Below, in pieces: positions 56,354 to 64,000 of a stretch of DNA of 64,000 nucleotides. Made by a program: the position numbers and the translations under genes. Below the pieces are notes generated by a model. That model saw only the letters and a program-made list of their open reading frames with translations, did not search any database and was not told where the DNA came from. The DNA is from JADJOM01 sp046327715 (GTDB taxonomy: Bacteria; Gemmatimonadota; Gemmatimonadetes; Gemmatimonadales; GWC2-71-9). The stretch covers positions 1 through 64,000 of the forward strand of contig JAXLXY010000007.1 of the NCBI GenBank assembly GCA_046327715.1. Reading direction: 5' to 3'. Position 1 is the first letter of the stretch, and the number at the start of each line of letters is the position of its first letter.

Positions 56354-57142
56354 ATGGCCGCCGACAACGCCATTCCCTCCGCAGGCAATTCCCTGACCGG
56401 CAAGCGGGTCCTCGTGACCGGGGGCTCGAGCGGGATCGGCCGGGCCATCGTTCTGGCCGCGGCCCGGGCCGGCGCGGACGTGCTCCTCACCTACCGCGCC
56501 AACCTGGCGGGGGCGGAGGCCGTGGCCGCGGAGGTGCGCGCCCTCGGCCGGCGCGCCACCGTGGCGCAGACGAGCCTCGCCGAGCCGGCGAGCGTGGCCG
56601 GCCTTGTCCCGGCGGCCCGGGCGGCGCTGGGCGGGGTGGACGCGTGGATCAACAACGCGGGTGCGGACGTCCTCACCGGCACGGGTGCCGGGCTCTCCCG
56701 CGAGGCCAAGCTCGACCTCCTGCTGGCCGTCGACCTCAAGGGCACCATGCAGGCGTCGTGGGCGGCTGCGGAGCTGATGCAGCAGCAGCCCGCGGGCGGC
56801 GTCATCATCAACATGTCCTGGGACCGGGTGCTGCAGGGCATGGCCGGTGAGAATCCCGAACTCTTCGCCGCGGTGAAGGGCGGCGTGCTGGGCTTCAGCC
56901 GCGCGCTGGCCCGCTCGGTGGCGCCGCACATCCGGGTCAACGTGCTCGGCCCGGGGTGGATCGACACCGCCTTCGGCAGCGGCGCCCCGCAGGCGTTCCG
57001 GGACCGCGTAGCCGGCCAGGTACCGCTGGGGCGCTGGGGCACGCCGGAGGACGTGGCGGCGGCGGCCGTGTACCTGGCGTCGGACCAGGCGCGCTACGTG
57101 ACCGGCCAGCTGCTGCTGGTGAACGGCGGGGACGTGATGTAG
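56354..57142 (+). CDS. Short-chain dehydrogenase/reductase lacking the catalytic Tyr
   Basis: A 262-residue SDR. The cofactor motif is VLVTGGSSGIGRAI and the NNAG motif is INNAGAD. Ser155 of the active site is present (INMSWDR) and Lys175 is kept, but the Tyr of YxxxK is Phe171 (LFAAVK). The substrate-binding end has VLGPGWIDTAF and the usual GQLLLVNGG. First gene of an operon with pterin carbinolamine dehydratase, DHPS-like and pab genes, so a pterin such as dihydromethanopterin is a candidate substrate, parallel to pteridine reductases. Loss of Tyr may change or abolish activity. Confidence 0.83.
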   Translation: MAADNAIPSAGNSLTGKRVLVTGGSSGIGRAIVLAAARAGADVLLTYRANLAGAEAVAAEVRALGRRATVAQTSLAEPASVAGLVPAARAALGGVDAWINNAGADVLTGTGAGLSREAKLDLLLAVDLKGTMQASWAAAELMQQQPAGGVIINMSWDRVLQGMAGENPELFAAVKGGVLGFSRALARSVAPHIRVNVLGPGWIDTAFGSGAPQAFRDRVAGQVPLGRWGTPEDVAAAAVYLASDQARYVTGQLLLVNGGDVM

Positions 57143-57195
57143 GCCGGACGGCGGCGCGGCCCGCTGGGCGCGCCCGCACCATACGGGGAGGGCAC

Positions 57196-57555
57196 ATGGC
57201 GGACAAGGAACGCACCTACACGGAGGCCGAGATCACCGCGCGGCTGGCGGCGCTCCCCGGCTGGTACTACGAGGACGGCTGGATCCGTCGCCAGTACAAG
57301 ACCGATGGCTGGCTCACCACACTGGCGCTGGTGAACACCATCGGGTTCCTGAGCGAGGCGGCATACCATCACCCCGACCTGACGGTGACGTGGGCCAAGG
57401 TGTGGGTGAAGCTGCAGACCCATTCCGCCGGCGGCATCACCGACAAGGACTGGGAACTTGCGCGGAAGATCGAGGACACCGTGCTGTGGAAGCCCGCCGG
57501 CGGCGCCCTCGAAGGCACGCCCAACAAGTGGGTCCGCGGGGGCGACCCGGCGTGA
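57196..57555 (+). CDS. Pterin-4a-carbinolamine dehydratase-like protein
   Basis: A 119-residue protein with the PCD signature EAAYHHPDLTVTWAKVWVKL followed by THSAGGITDKD, i.e. the two active-site histidines and the terminal Asp. PCD-like genes accompany H4MPT clusters in bacteria. GGGGAGG five bases before the ATG is one of the better ribosome sites in the window. Its TGA overlaps the next gene's GTG. Confidence 0.88.
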   Translation: MADKERTYTEAEITARLAALPGWYYEDGWIRRQYKTDGWLTTLALVNTIGFLSEAAYHHPDLTVTWAKVWVKLQTHSAGGITDKDWELARKIEDTVLWKPAGGALEGTPNKWVRGGDPA

Positions 57556-58988
57556 GCGAGCCGGCCGCCGGGCCGACCGCCGGAGCCCCGCGCCGCGTCC
57601 TGTTCGTCACCGGCAAGCTTGCGGAGCCGGCGCTCCGGCGGGTGCTGGCCGGGATGCAGCCGCCCTTCGTGGCGGAGGTGGCCGTTCTGCGGATCACGGT
57701 GGCCGCCCTCCTCACCACGTCGTGGATCGCGAAGTTCCTCACCGTGCCCCCCGGCACCGACCTCATCCTCCTCCCCGGCCTCACCGAGGGAGACCCGGCG
57801 ATCCTCACCGAGCGGTTCGGCGTGCGGGCCGAGCGGGGCCCCAAGGACCTGCGCGACATTCCGCGCTACTTCGGGCAGGCCGCCGCGGCGCGCGACTACG
57901 GCGCCTACGACATCGAGATCCTGGCCGAGATCAACAACGCCCCGCGGTGGAGCCGGGAGGCGCTGCTGGCGGAGGCGCGGTACTTCCAGGCCTCGGGCGC
58001 GGACCTGATCGACGTCGGCTGCACCCCGGGCGTCCCCTTCCCCGACCTCGGGCCGGTGGTCCGCGAGCTGCGCGGGCTCGGGATGCGGGTCAGCGTGGAC
58101 ACCTTCGACCGCGAGGAGATCCGCGCGGCGGTCGCGGCGGGTGCCGAGTGCGTGCTCAGCGTCAACGGCTCCAACCGCGAGGTGATCGAGGACCTCCGGG
58201 GCACCGGCGCCCGGGCGGTGGCCATCCCGGACTTCGGCGCCGGACTCGGGACCCTCGAGCCCACCCTGACCGCGCTGGAGCGGGCGGGGGTGCCCTACCT
58301 CATCGACCCGATCATCGAGCCGATCGGCTTCGGGTTCATGGCCTCGCTCGAGCGCTACGCCGAGATCCACCGGCGCTACCCCGGGGTGCCCCAGCTGATG
58401 GGCGTGGGGAACATCACCGAGCTCACCAGCGCCGACACCACGGGGATGCACGCGCTGCTGCTCGCGGTGTGCCAGGAGGTGGGGGTGAAGGCGGTGCTCA
58501 CCACGGAGGTGATCCCGTGGGCGCGGGGCGCGGTGCGCGAGATCGACATCGCGCGCCGGCTCATGCACTACGCCGTCACCCAGAAGACGACACCGAAGCA
58601 CGTGGACGATCGCCTGGTCACGGTGAAGGACCCCCGGATCCTCACCTACAGCGAGGCGGAGCTGCGGGAGGTCCAGGCCCAGGTGCGCGACCCCAACTTC
58701 CGCATCTTCGCCGACCGCGAGGTCATCACGGTCTTCAACCACGAGCGCTTCGTCCGCGGCACCGACATCCAGGGGATCTTCGACCAGCTCGGCGTCACCG
58801 ACGGCGCCCACGGGTTCTACCTTGGCAAGGAGCTGGCCCGGGCGCGGCTCGCGATCCAGCTGGGCAAGACCTACCGGCAGGAGGGGGCGCTCAGCTTCGG
58901 CTACCTCACGCCGGCCGAAGACCCGAACCGGGAGCACTTCCGGCCGACCGCCCGGCTGCGCCCGGAGGGCGGAGCGCCGGATGCCTGA
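57552..58988 (+). CDS. Archaeal-type dihydropteroate synthase-like protein
   Basis: A 478-residue protein with an N-terminal domain (RVLFVTGKLAEPALRRVL) fused to a DHPS-like TIM barrel (GADLIDVGCTPGVPF, RVSVDTFDREEI, VLSVNGSN) and a C-terminal extension. This TIGR00284-like/DUF6513 architecture is typical of methanogens and of methylotrophs with H4MPT, and differs from the folate FolP of about 280 residues. It likely joins a pterin to the RFAP/aniline part of methanopterin. GTG start at 57552. Confidence 0.87.
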   Translation: MSEPAAGPTAGAPRRVLFVTGKLAEPALRRVLAGMQPPFVAEVAVLRITVAALLTTSWIAKFLTVPPGTDLILLPGLTEGDPAILTERFGVRAERGPKDLRDIPRYFGQAAAARDYGAYDIEILAEINNAPRWSREALLAEARYFQASGADLIDVGCTPGVPFPDLGPVVRELRGLGMRVSVDTFDREEIRAAVAAGAECVLSVNGSNREVIEDLRGTGARAVAIPDFGAGLGTLEPTLTALERAGVPYLIDPIIEPIGFGFMASLERYAEIHRRYPGVPQLMGVGNITELTSADTTGMHALLLAVCQEVGVKAVLTTEVIPWARGAVREIDIARRLMHYAVTQKTTPKHVDDRLVTVKDPRILTYSEAELREVQAQVRDPNFRIFADREVITVFNHERFVRGTDIQGIFDQLGVTDGAHGFYLGKELARARLAIQLGKTYRQEGALSFGYLTPAEDPNREHFRPTARLRPEGGAPDA

Positions 58989-60420
58989 GCTCCCGCTGGT
59001 CGAGGAACTGCTCCCCGCCCCCGACCCGGTGGCCACGGCGGAACGGTTCCTGGGCCAGCCATACCTCCTCTTCCTGGACAGCGCCGCCGACCCGGAACGC
59101 CACGGTCGCCATTCGTTCCTGATGGCCGCGCCGGCCGAGGTGATCCGGACCCGCGGGCCCGCCAGCCCCTCGGCGCTGGCGCAGGCCCAGGCCCTGCTGC
59201 AGCGCTGCCGGGCCGAGCCGGTGGCCGGCCTGCCGCCGTTCCAGGGCGGGCTCGCGGGGTACCTCGCCTACGACTACGGCGCCGTCCTCGAGCGCATCCC
59301 GCCGACCCGCCACGACGACCTCGCGCTGCCCGACGCGGTGCTCGGCCTGTATGACTGGGTCATCGCCTGGGACCACGCCGTGCGGCGCGCGTGGATCGTC
59401 TCGACCGGGCTCCCGGCGACGGGGGCAGACCGGGCGGCGCGGGCCGCGGAGCGGCTCGCCTGGGTGCGGCGCCTGCTGGCCGGCCCCAGCGGCGGCGCCA
59501 CCGGCCGGGTGTGGAGCAGCCCCGGACGCGGGGGGCCGCCGGCGCCCTCGTATCCGGTCGAGGGCACCGAGTTCGCCCGGGGCATCGGGCTCCGCTCGTC
59601 GTTCACCCACCGGGGCTACCTCGACGCGGTGCAGCGGGTGGTGGACTACATCGTCGCGGGCGACATCTTCCAGGCCAACCTGAGCCAGCGGCTGGAGAGC
59701 CCGCTCGAGGAGGACCCCTGGCGGCTGTACCGCCGGCTGCGCCACCTCAACCCGGCGCCCTTCGCCGCCTACCTCGAGTACGAGGGGCTGGGCGTGGCCA
59801 GCGCCTCACCGGAGCGGTTCCTGGCCGTGGAGCCGTCGGGCCAGGTGGAGACCCGCCCCATCAAGGGCACCCGGCCCCGCGGGATCTCACCCGAGCACGA
59901 CGCGGCGCTGGCCCGCGCGCTCGTGGACAGCCCCAAGGACCGGGCCGAGAACCTGATGATCGTGGACCTGCTGCGGAACGACCTGTCGCGGGTGTGCCGC
60001 CCGGGCAGCGTGCGGGTGCCGGAGCTGTTCGCGCTGGAGGGGCACCGCACGGTGCATCACCTGGTGTCGGCGGTCACCGGCACCCTGGCCCCGGGGCGCG
60101 ACGCCACCGACCTGCTGGCCGCGGCGTTCCCGGGCGGGAGCATCACCGGAGCCCCCAAGGTGCGGGCCATGGAGATCATCGCGGAGCTGGAGCCGTCGCG
60201 GCGCGGGATCTACTGCGGGTCGATCGGCTACCTGAGCGTCACCGGCGCCATGGACACCAGCATCGTCATCCGGACCTTCGTGGCGGCGGGCGGCCGGGTC
60301 ACCTTCTCGGTGGGTGGCGGCATCGTGGCGGACTCCGACCCCGAGAGCGAATATCAGGAGACGCTGCACAAGGCCCGTGCGCTCATCCAGGCGCTGGCCG
60401 GCGGCGTGGTGACCCCATGA
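58981..60420 (+). CDS. pabB: Aminodeoxychorismate synthase component I
   Basis: A 479-residue chorismate-utilising enzyme that makes 4-amino-4-deoxychorismate. The motif PIKGTRPRG marks PabB; TrpE would have PIAGT. Other family motifs are IVAGDIFQANLSQR, SPERFL, DRAENLMIVDLLRNDLSRV and FPGGSITGAPKVRAMEII. p-Aminobenzoate is needed both for folate and for the H4MPT arylamine. It overlaps the DHPS-like gene by eight bases and pabA by ATGA, so it is wired to this pathway. Confidence 0.93.
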   Translation: MPELPLVEELLPAPDPVATAERFLGQPYLLFLDSAADPERHGRHSFLMAAPAEVIRTRGPASPSALAQAQALLQRCRAEPVAGLPPFQGGLAGYLAYDYGAVLERIPPTRHDDLALPDAVLGLYDWVIAWDHAVRRAWIVSTGLPATGADRAARAAERLAWVRRLLAGPSGGATGRVWSSPGRGGPPAPSYPVEGTEFARGIGLRSSFTHRGYLDAVQRVVDYIVAGDIFQANLSQRLESPLEEDPWRLYRRLRHLNPAPFAAYLEYEGLGVASASPERFLAVEPSGQVETRPIKGTRPRGISPEHDAALARALVDSPKDRAENLMIVDLLRNDLSRVCRPGSVRVPELFALEGHRTVHHLVSAVTGTLAPGRDATDLLAAAFPGGSITGAPKVRAMEIIAELEPSRRGIYCGSIGYLSVTGAMDTSIVIRTFVAAGGRVTFSVGGGIVADSDPESEYQETLHKARALIQALAGGVVTP

Positions 60421-61085
60421 TCCTGCTGCTCGACAACTACGACAGCTTCGTCTACAACCTGGCCCGCTACGTGGCCGAGCTGGGCGAGGCGCCGATGGTG
60501 CGGCGCAACGACGCGCTCACCCCCGACGAGGTGGCGGCGCTCGGGCCCACGCATATCATCGTCTCTCCCGGCCCCTGTTCCCCCACCGAGGCGGGCATCT
60601 CGGTGGAGGTGATCCGCCGCTTCGGCCCGACGATTCCGGTGCTCGGGGTCTGCCTCGGCCACCAGGCGATCGGCGCGGCCTACGGCGCGGAGATCGTGCG
60701 GGCCGGCCGGCCGATGCACGGCAAGACCTCGCCGATCCGCCACGACGGCACCTCGGTGTTCACCGGGCTCCCGAGCCCGCTGGTGGCCACCCGCTATCAT
60801 TCGCTCGTCATCGCCCCGGCGTCGCTGCCGCCGGAGCTCCGGGTCACCGCCACGGCGGACGACGGCGAGATCATGGCCGTGGCGCACCGGACCCACCCGG
60901 TGGTGGGTGTGCAGTTCCACCCCGAGTCCGTGCTCACGGAGTACGGCTACCGGATGCTCGACTGGTTCCTCACCGGCGGCCGGGGCCTGCGGGTCCCGGA
61001 CCGCGCCGACGGCGCCTCGGTCCCGCCCACCGGCGACGGCCCGGACCTCGGCAGCGCGCCGCCCTCGGCGGCGGTGGTGCGGTAG
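60417..61085 (+). CDS. pabA: Aminodeoxychorismate synthase component II (glutamine amidotransferase)
   Basis: A 222-residue class I glutamine amidotransferase feeding ammonia to PabB. The triad is Cys79 (GVCLGHQAIG), His and Glu in VGVQFHPESVLTEYG. The start MILLLDNYDSFVYNLARY is canonical; an additional Pro-rich tail of about 30 residues follows. It may be shared with anthranilate synthase. Last gene of the operon, followed by the 8-bp minisatellite. Confidence 0.93.
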   Translation: MILLLDNYDSFVYNLARYVAELGEAPMVRRNDALTPDEVAALGPTHIIVSPGPCSPTEAGISVEVIRRFGPTIPVLGVCLGHQAIGAAYGAEIVRAGRPMHGKTSPIRHDGTSVFTGLPSPLVATRYHSLVIAPASLPPELRVTATADDGEIMAVAHRTHPVVGVQFHPESVLTEYGYRMLDWFLTGGRGLRVPDRADGASVPPTGDGPDLGSAPPSAAVVR

Positions 61086-61089
61086 GGCG

Positions 61090-61209
61090 GCGATTGGGCG
61101 ATTGGGCGATTGGGCGATCAGGCGATTGGGCGATTGGGCGATTAGGCGATTAGGCGATTGGGTGATTGGGCGATTGGGCAATTGGGTGATCAGGCGATTG
61201 GGCCGTTGG
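61090..61209. repeat. GCGATTGG minisatellite
   Basis: Fifteen tandem 8-bp units occupy 120 bases: GCGATTGG in the majority, with GCGATCAG, GCGATTAG, GTGATTGG, GCAATTGG and GCCGTTGG variants. Units are imperfect, so it is older than the perfect TTCCCGC array. It separates pabA from the CocE-like gene and ends 31 bases before that start. Confidence 0.93.
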
Positions 61210-61240
61210 AGGGCAGGTCACTTCTGGAGGCAATCCCGAC

Positions 61241-63076
61241 ATGCGTCGTGCATTCACGCTGCTGCTGACCCTGTTCGCCGCACCACTCGCGGGGCAGGCC
61301 GCCGCCGATTCCGTCCCCGGCTTCGAGGTGCGGGAGGCGATGGTCCCCACCCGCGACGGCGCGCGGCTGCACACCCTCGTCTATCGCCCGGCGGGCCACG
61401 ACGAGGCCCTGCCCTTCCTCATGGTGCGGACGCCGTACGGCATCGCGGGCCGCGCGGGCCGCTATTTCCAGGGCTACCTCAAGGAGCTGGCGGCCGAAGG
61501 GTACCTGATCGTGCTGCAGGACATCCGGGGCCGCTACGGTTCGGAAGGCACGTTCGTCATGAACCGGCCGCTGCACGACCCCGGTGACCCGAAGGGCGTC
61601 GACGAGAGCACCGACACGTGGGACACCGTCGAGTGGCTGCTCCACGCGGTCCCCGGCAACAACGGGCGGGTCGGGGTGCTGGGCATCAGCTACCCGGGCT
61701 GGCTGGCCGCGATGGCCGGGATCCACCCGCACCCCGCCGTGAAGGCCGTCTCGCCCCAGGCCCCGATGACCGACACCTGGATCGGTGACGACTTCTTCCA
61801 CCAGGGGGCGTTCCGCCTCTCATACGGCTTCGAGTACGCCGCCGACATGGAGCTCTCCAACGACGGCTCGGTGCCGCTGCCCATTACCCGGTACGACACC
61901 TACGACTGGTACCTGGCCCAGGGCCCGCTCGCCCGCCTGACCACGCTGCTCGCGGGGAAGGTGCCGACCTGGACCAACTTCACCCGCCACCCCACCTACG
62001 ACGCCTTCTGGAAGGCGCGCTCCCTCCCCACCTACCTGACGCGGCTCACGGTGCCGACGCTCACCGTCGGCGGGTGGTGGGACCAGGAGGACTTCTACGG
62101 CGCGCTGGCCACGTACGCGGCGCTGGAGCGGCTGGACTCCACCGGCATCAACTACCTGGTGATGGGACCGTGGAACCATGGTGGCTGGCAGGGCGCCGGC
62201 GACAGCCTGGGCAAGATCAGCTTCGCCGATTCCACCGGGACCTACTTCCGGGAGCAGGTGCAGGCGCCGTGGTTCGCCTACTGGCTCAAGGACCGGGGCC
62301 GGCTCCCGCTCCCCGAGGCGCTGCTCTTCGTGGCGGGCCGCAATGACTGGAAGGCCTTCGACCGCTGGCCGCCCAAGGGGGAGGCCCCGGCGCGCCCGCT
62401 CTACTTCCGGGCCGATGGCCGGTTGTCGTTCGACCCGCCCCCCGCGGGCCCGGAGGCGTTTGACGCGTACGTCTCCGACCCGGCGCACCCCGTGCCCTAC
62501 CGCGCGCGGCCGATCCAGCAGACCTACCACCCGCGCGGGTCGAGCTGGTATGCCTGGCAGGTGGAGGACCAGCGCCTGGTCCACAACCGCCCCGACGTGC
62601 TCTCCTGGGAGACCGAGCCGCTCGACGCCGACCTGACCATCGCCGGGGATGTGGCGGCGCACCTGTTCGCCTCGACCACGGGCCAGGACGCCGACTGGGT
62701 GGTGAAGCTGATCGACGTCTATCCCGACTCGGCGCGTGCGCTCGCGCCCCGGATGGGCGGCTTCCAGCTGATGGTCTCCGGCGACATCCTGCGCGGACGG
62801 TACCGCACCGGGTGGGACCGCCCCACCCCGCTGGTACCCAACCGCGTGACGCCGTTCACGGTGGACCTCCACCAGCAGGCCTACACCTTCCGGAAGGGAC
62901 ACCGGATCATGGTCCAGGTGCAGAGCACCTGGTTCCCGGTCTATGACCGCAACCCGCAGACCTGGGTCCCCAACATCTTCGAGGCGCCCGCGAGCGCCTT
63001 CCGGGCCCAGACGCACCGGGTGTACCGCAGCGCGCGGCATCCCTCCCACGTGCAGGTCCAGGTGCTCACGCCATGA
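61241..63076 (+). CDS. CocE/NonD family serine hydrolase
   Basis: A 611-residue secreted protein (signal peptide MRRAFTLLLTLFAAPLAGQA). The alpha/beta-hydrolase nucleophile elbow is GISYPG, preceded by VLQDIRGRYGSEG; the C-terminal jelly-roll typical of X-Pro dipeptidyl-peptidase/cocaine-esterase relatives begins near residue 440 (RLVHNRPDVLSWETEPLDADLTIAGD). Likely an acylase or peptidase. Its TGA overlaps the following S9 gene by ATGA. Confidence 0.88.
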   Translation: MRRAFTLLLTLFAAPLAGQAAADSVPGFEVREAMVPTRDGARLHTLVYRPAGHDEALPFLMVRTPYGIAGRAGRYFQGYLKELAAEGYLIVLQDIRGRYGSEGTFVMNRPLHDPGDPKGVDESTDTWDTVEWLLHAVPGNNGRVGVLGISYPGWLAAMAGIHPHPAVKAVSPQAPMTDTWIGDDFFHQGAFRLSYGFEYAADMELSNDGSVPLPITRYDTYDWYLAQGPLARLTTLLAGKVPTWTNFTRHPTYDAFWKARSLPTYLTRLTVPTLTVGGWWDQEDFYGALATYAALERLDSTGINYLVMGPWNHGGWQGAGDSLGKISFADSTGTYFREQVQAPWFAYWLKDRGRLPLPEALLFVAGRNDWKAFDRWPPKGEAPARPLYFRADGRLSFDPPPAGPEAFDAYVSDPAHPVPYRARPIQQTYHPRGSSWYAWQVEDQRLVHNRPDVLSWETEPLDADLTIAGDVAAHLFASTTGQDADWVVKLIDVYPDSARALAPRMGGFQLMVSGDILRGRYRTGWDRPTPLVPNRVTPFTVDLHQQAYTFRKGHRIMVQVQSTWFPVYDRNPQTWVPNIFEAPASAFRAQTHRVYRSARHPSHVQVQVLTP

Positions 63077-64000
63077 GCGCCCCGGCCCGGGCCCTCGTCG
63101 CCATGGGAGTGCTGCTGCTCGCGGCCCCGCTGACTGCCCAGCGCCCGGATACGATCGTCCCGGCCGAGAACCTGGTGCTGCGCGGCATCCCCGGGCTGCC
63201 GGCGGCGCTGCGCGAGGACGTCCGCCGCTACACCGAATTTCGAAGCGCGGCGGTGATGGAGTGGCACCCGCTGCGCCGCGAGCTGCTCATCAGCACCCGG
63301 TTCGGCAACACCGCGCAGCTGCACCGGGTGGCAGGGCCCGGCGGGGCCCGCAGCCAGCTCACCTTCTTCGACGAGCCGGTGGGCGAGGGAAGCTGGTCGC
63401 CGGATGGCCGGTTCCTCGTGCTGGGACGCGACGCCGGGGGGAACGAGTTCACCCAGCTGTACCGGCAGGAGGTCCCGGGAGGACGGGTGACCCTCCTGAC
63501 CGACGGCGCGGCCCAGAACGGCGGGGTGCGGTGGTCGCGCCGGGGCGATCGCATCGCCTACGGTTCCACCCGGCGGAACGGCGCCGACCGCGACCTCTAC
63601 GTGATGGACCCCCGTGATCCCGCGACCGACCACCGCGTCCTCGAGGTGCAGGGCGGTGGCTGGAGCGTGCAGGACTGGGCTCCCGGTGACGGGGCGCTGC
63701 TGGTCCGGGAGGGCCGCTCGGTGAACCAGGCCCAGCTGTGGCGCCTGGACCTGGCCACCGGCGCGCGGACGCTCCTCACTCCCGACGCCCCGGCTGACAC
63801 CGTCGCGCGCGGGGCCGCGAGGTGGAGCCCCGATGGGCGGGCCATCTACTACACCACCGACGCCGGCGGCGAGTTCCTGCGGCTGGTGCGCCAGGACCTC
63901 GCCAGCGGTCGGGTCACGGTCCTCACGCCCTCGATCCCCTGGGACATCGCCGAGTTTGCCCTCTCCCCCGACGGCGGGACGGTGGCGCTGGTGGCCAACG
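63073..64000 (+). CDS. S9 family peptidase, N-terminal part (cut by window end)
   Basis: The first 309 codons of a secreted protein (signal peptide ending LTAQ), running off the window. The visible part is a seven-bladed propeller typical of prolyl oligopeptidases/TolB-like proteins, with repeated blades WSPDGRFLVLGRDAGG, WSRRGDRIAYGST, WSPDGRAIYYTTDAGGEF and LSPDGGTVALVAN. The hydrolase domain would follow beyond 64000. Two-gene operon with the CocE-like hydrolase. Confidence 0.8.
   Translation, partial: MSAPARALVAMGVLLLAAPLTAQRPDTIVPAENLVLRGIPGLPAALREDVRRYTEFRSAAVMEWHPLRRELLISTRFGNTAQLHRVAGPGGARSQLTFFDEPVGEGSWSPDGRFLVLGRDAGGNEFTQLYRQEVPGGRVTLLTDGAAQNGGVRWSRRGDRIAYGSTRRNGADRDLYVMDPRDPATDHRVLEVQGGGWSVQDWAPGDGALLVREGRSVNQAQLWRLDLATGARTLLTPDAPADTVARGAARWSPDGRAIYYTTDAGGEFLRLVRQDLASGRVTVLTPSIPWDIAEFALSPDGGTVALVAN

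Noticed and set aside
61090..61209. Possible CRISPR array
   Set aside because: 8-bp abutting units with no spacers.

Overview
The window is very GC-rich (about 70% by eye) bacterial chromosome, densely packed, with 4-base start/stop overlaps and many genes lacking a clear Shine-Dalgarno site. No rRNA or tRNA was recognised, so taxonomy is inferred from content. PadR plus a duplicated FtsX-type permease, many secreted hydrolases and outer-membrane proteins, an arsenosugar-type cluster and a bacterial methanofuran/H4MPT C1 island fit a Gemmatimonadota-like lineage; this is a hypothesis, not a proof.

Layout. 1-9.8 kb: acetyltransferase, quinone oxidoreductase, PadR regulator with a MacB/FtsX-type permease, then a DNA-repair pair (tag, dnaE2). 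This part is riddled with 7-bp GGGAAGC-type minisatellites, usually a purine arm followed by its complementary pyrimidine arm. Several lie in frame inside dnaE2 and at the 3' end of tag. 9.8-17.3 kb: an arsenosugar-type cluster (two radical SAM proteins including ArsS, rhodanese, AhpD-like protein, TVP38-type membrane protein, mercuric-reductase-like flavoprotein, ArsM) and a convergent DUF547 protein. 17.3-33.6 kb: housekeeping and envelope genes (serine hydrolase, PQQ-type sugar dehydrogenase lipoprotein, DUF72, long-form IspH, OmpW with an Rrf2 regulator, outer-membrane barrel, EamA transporter, DEAH helicase). 33.7-38.6 kb: a chaperone-usher-like operon with two DUF4402 pilin-like subunits and an unusual multidomain usher.

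39.5-61.1 kb is the centrepiece: a nearly contiguous archaeal-type C1 island. Catalytic genes are fae, mtdB, mch and fhcB-A-D-C, which together would take formaldehyde to formate through H4MPT and a methanofuran-type cofactor. Interleaved are cofactor-biosynthesis genes: MfnB-, MfnD-, MfnE- and MfnF-like proteins, two more ATP-grasp ligases, a CitG/MdcB-like protein, a PTPS-family protein, a HisA-like barrel, a divergent SDR lacking the catalytic Tyr, a pterin carbinolamine dehydratase, an archaeal-type DHPS-like protein and PabB/PabA supplying p-aminobenzoate. A DUF1464 kinase-like protein and a tandem EthD lipoprotein sit inside the island with no assigned role. Beta-RFAP synthase, a classical dihydromethanopterin reductase and a methanol dehydrogenase were not seen and would have to lie elsewhere.

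61.1-64 kb: an 8-bp minisatellite, then two secreted hydrolases (CocE/NonD family and a truncated S9 peptidase).
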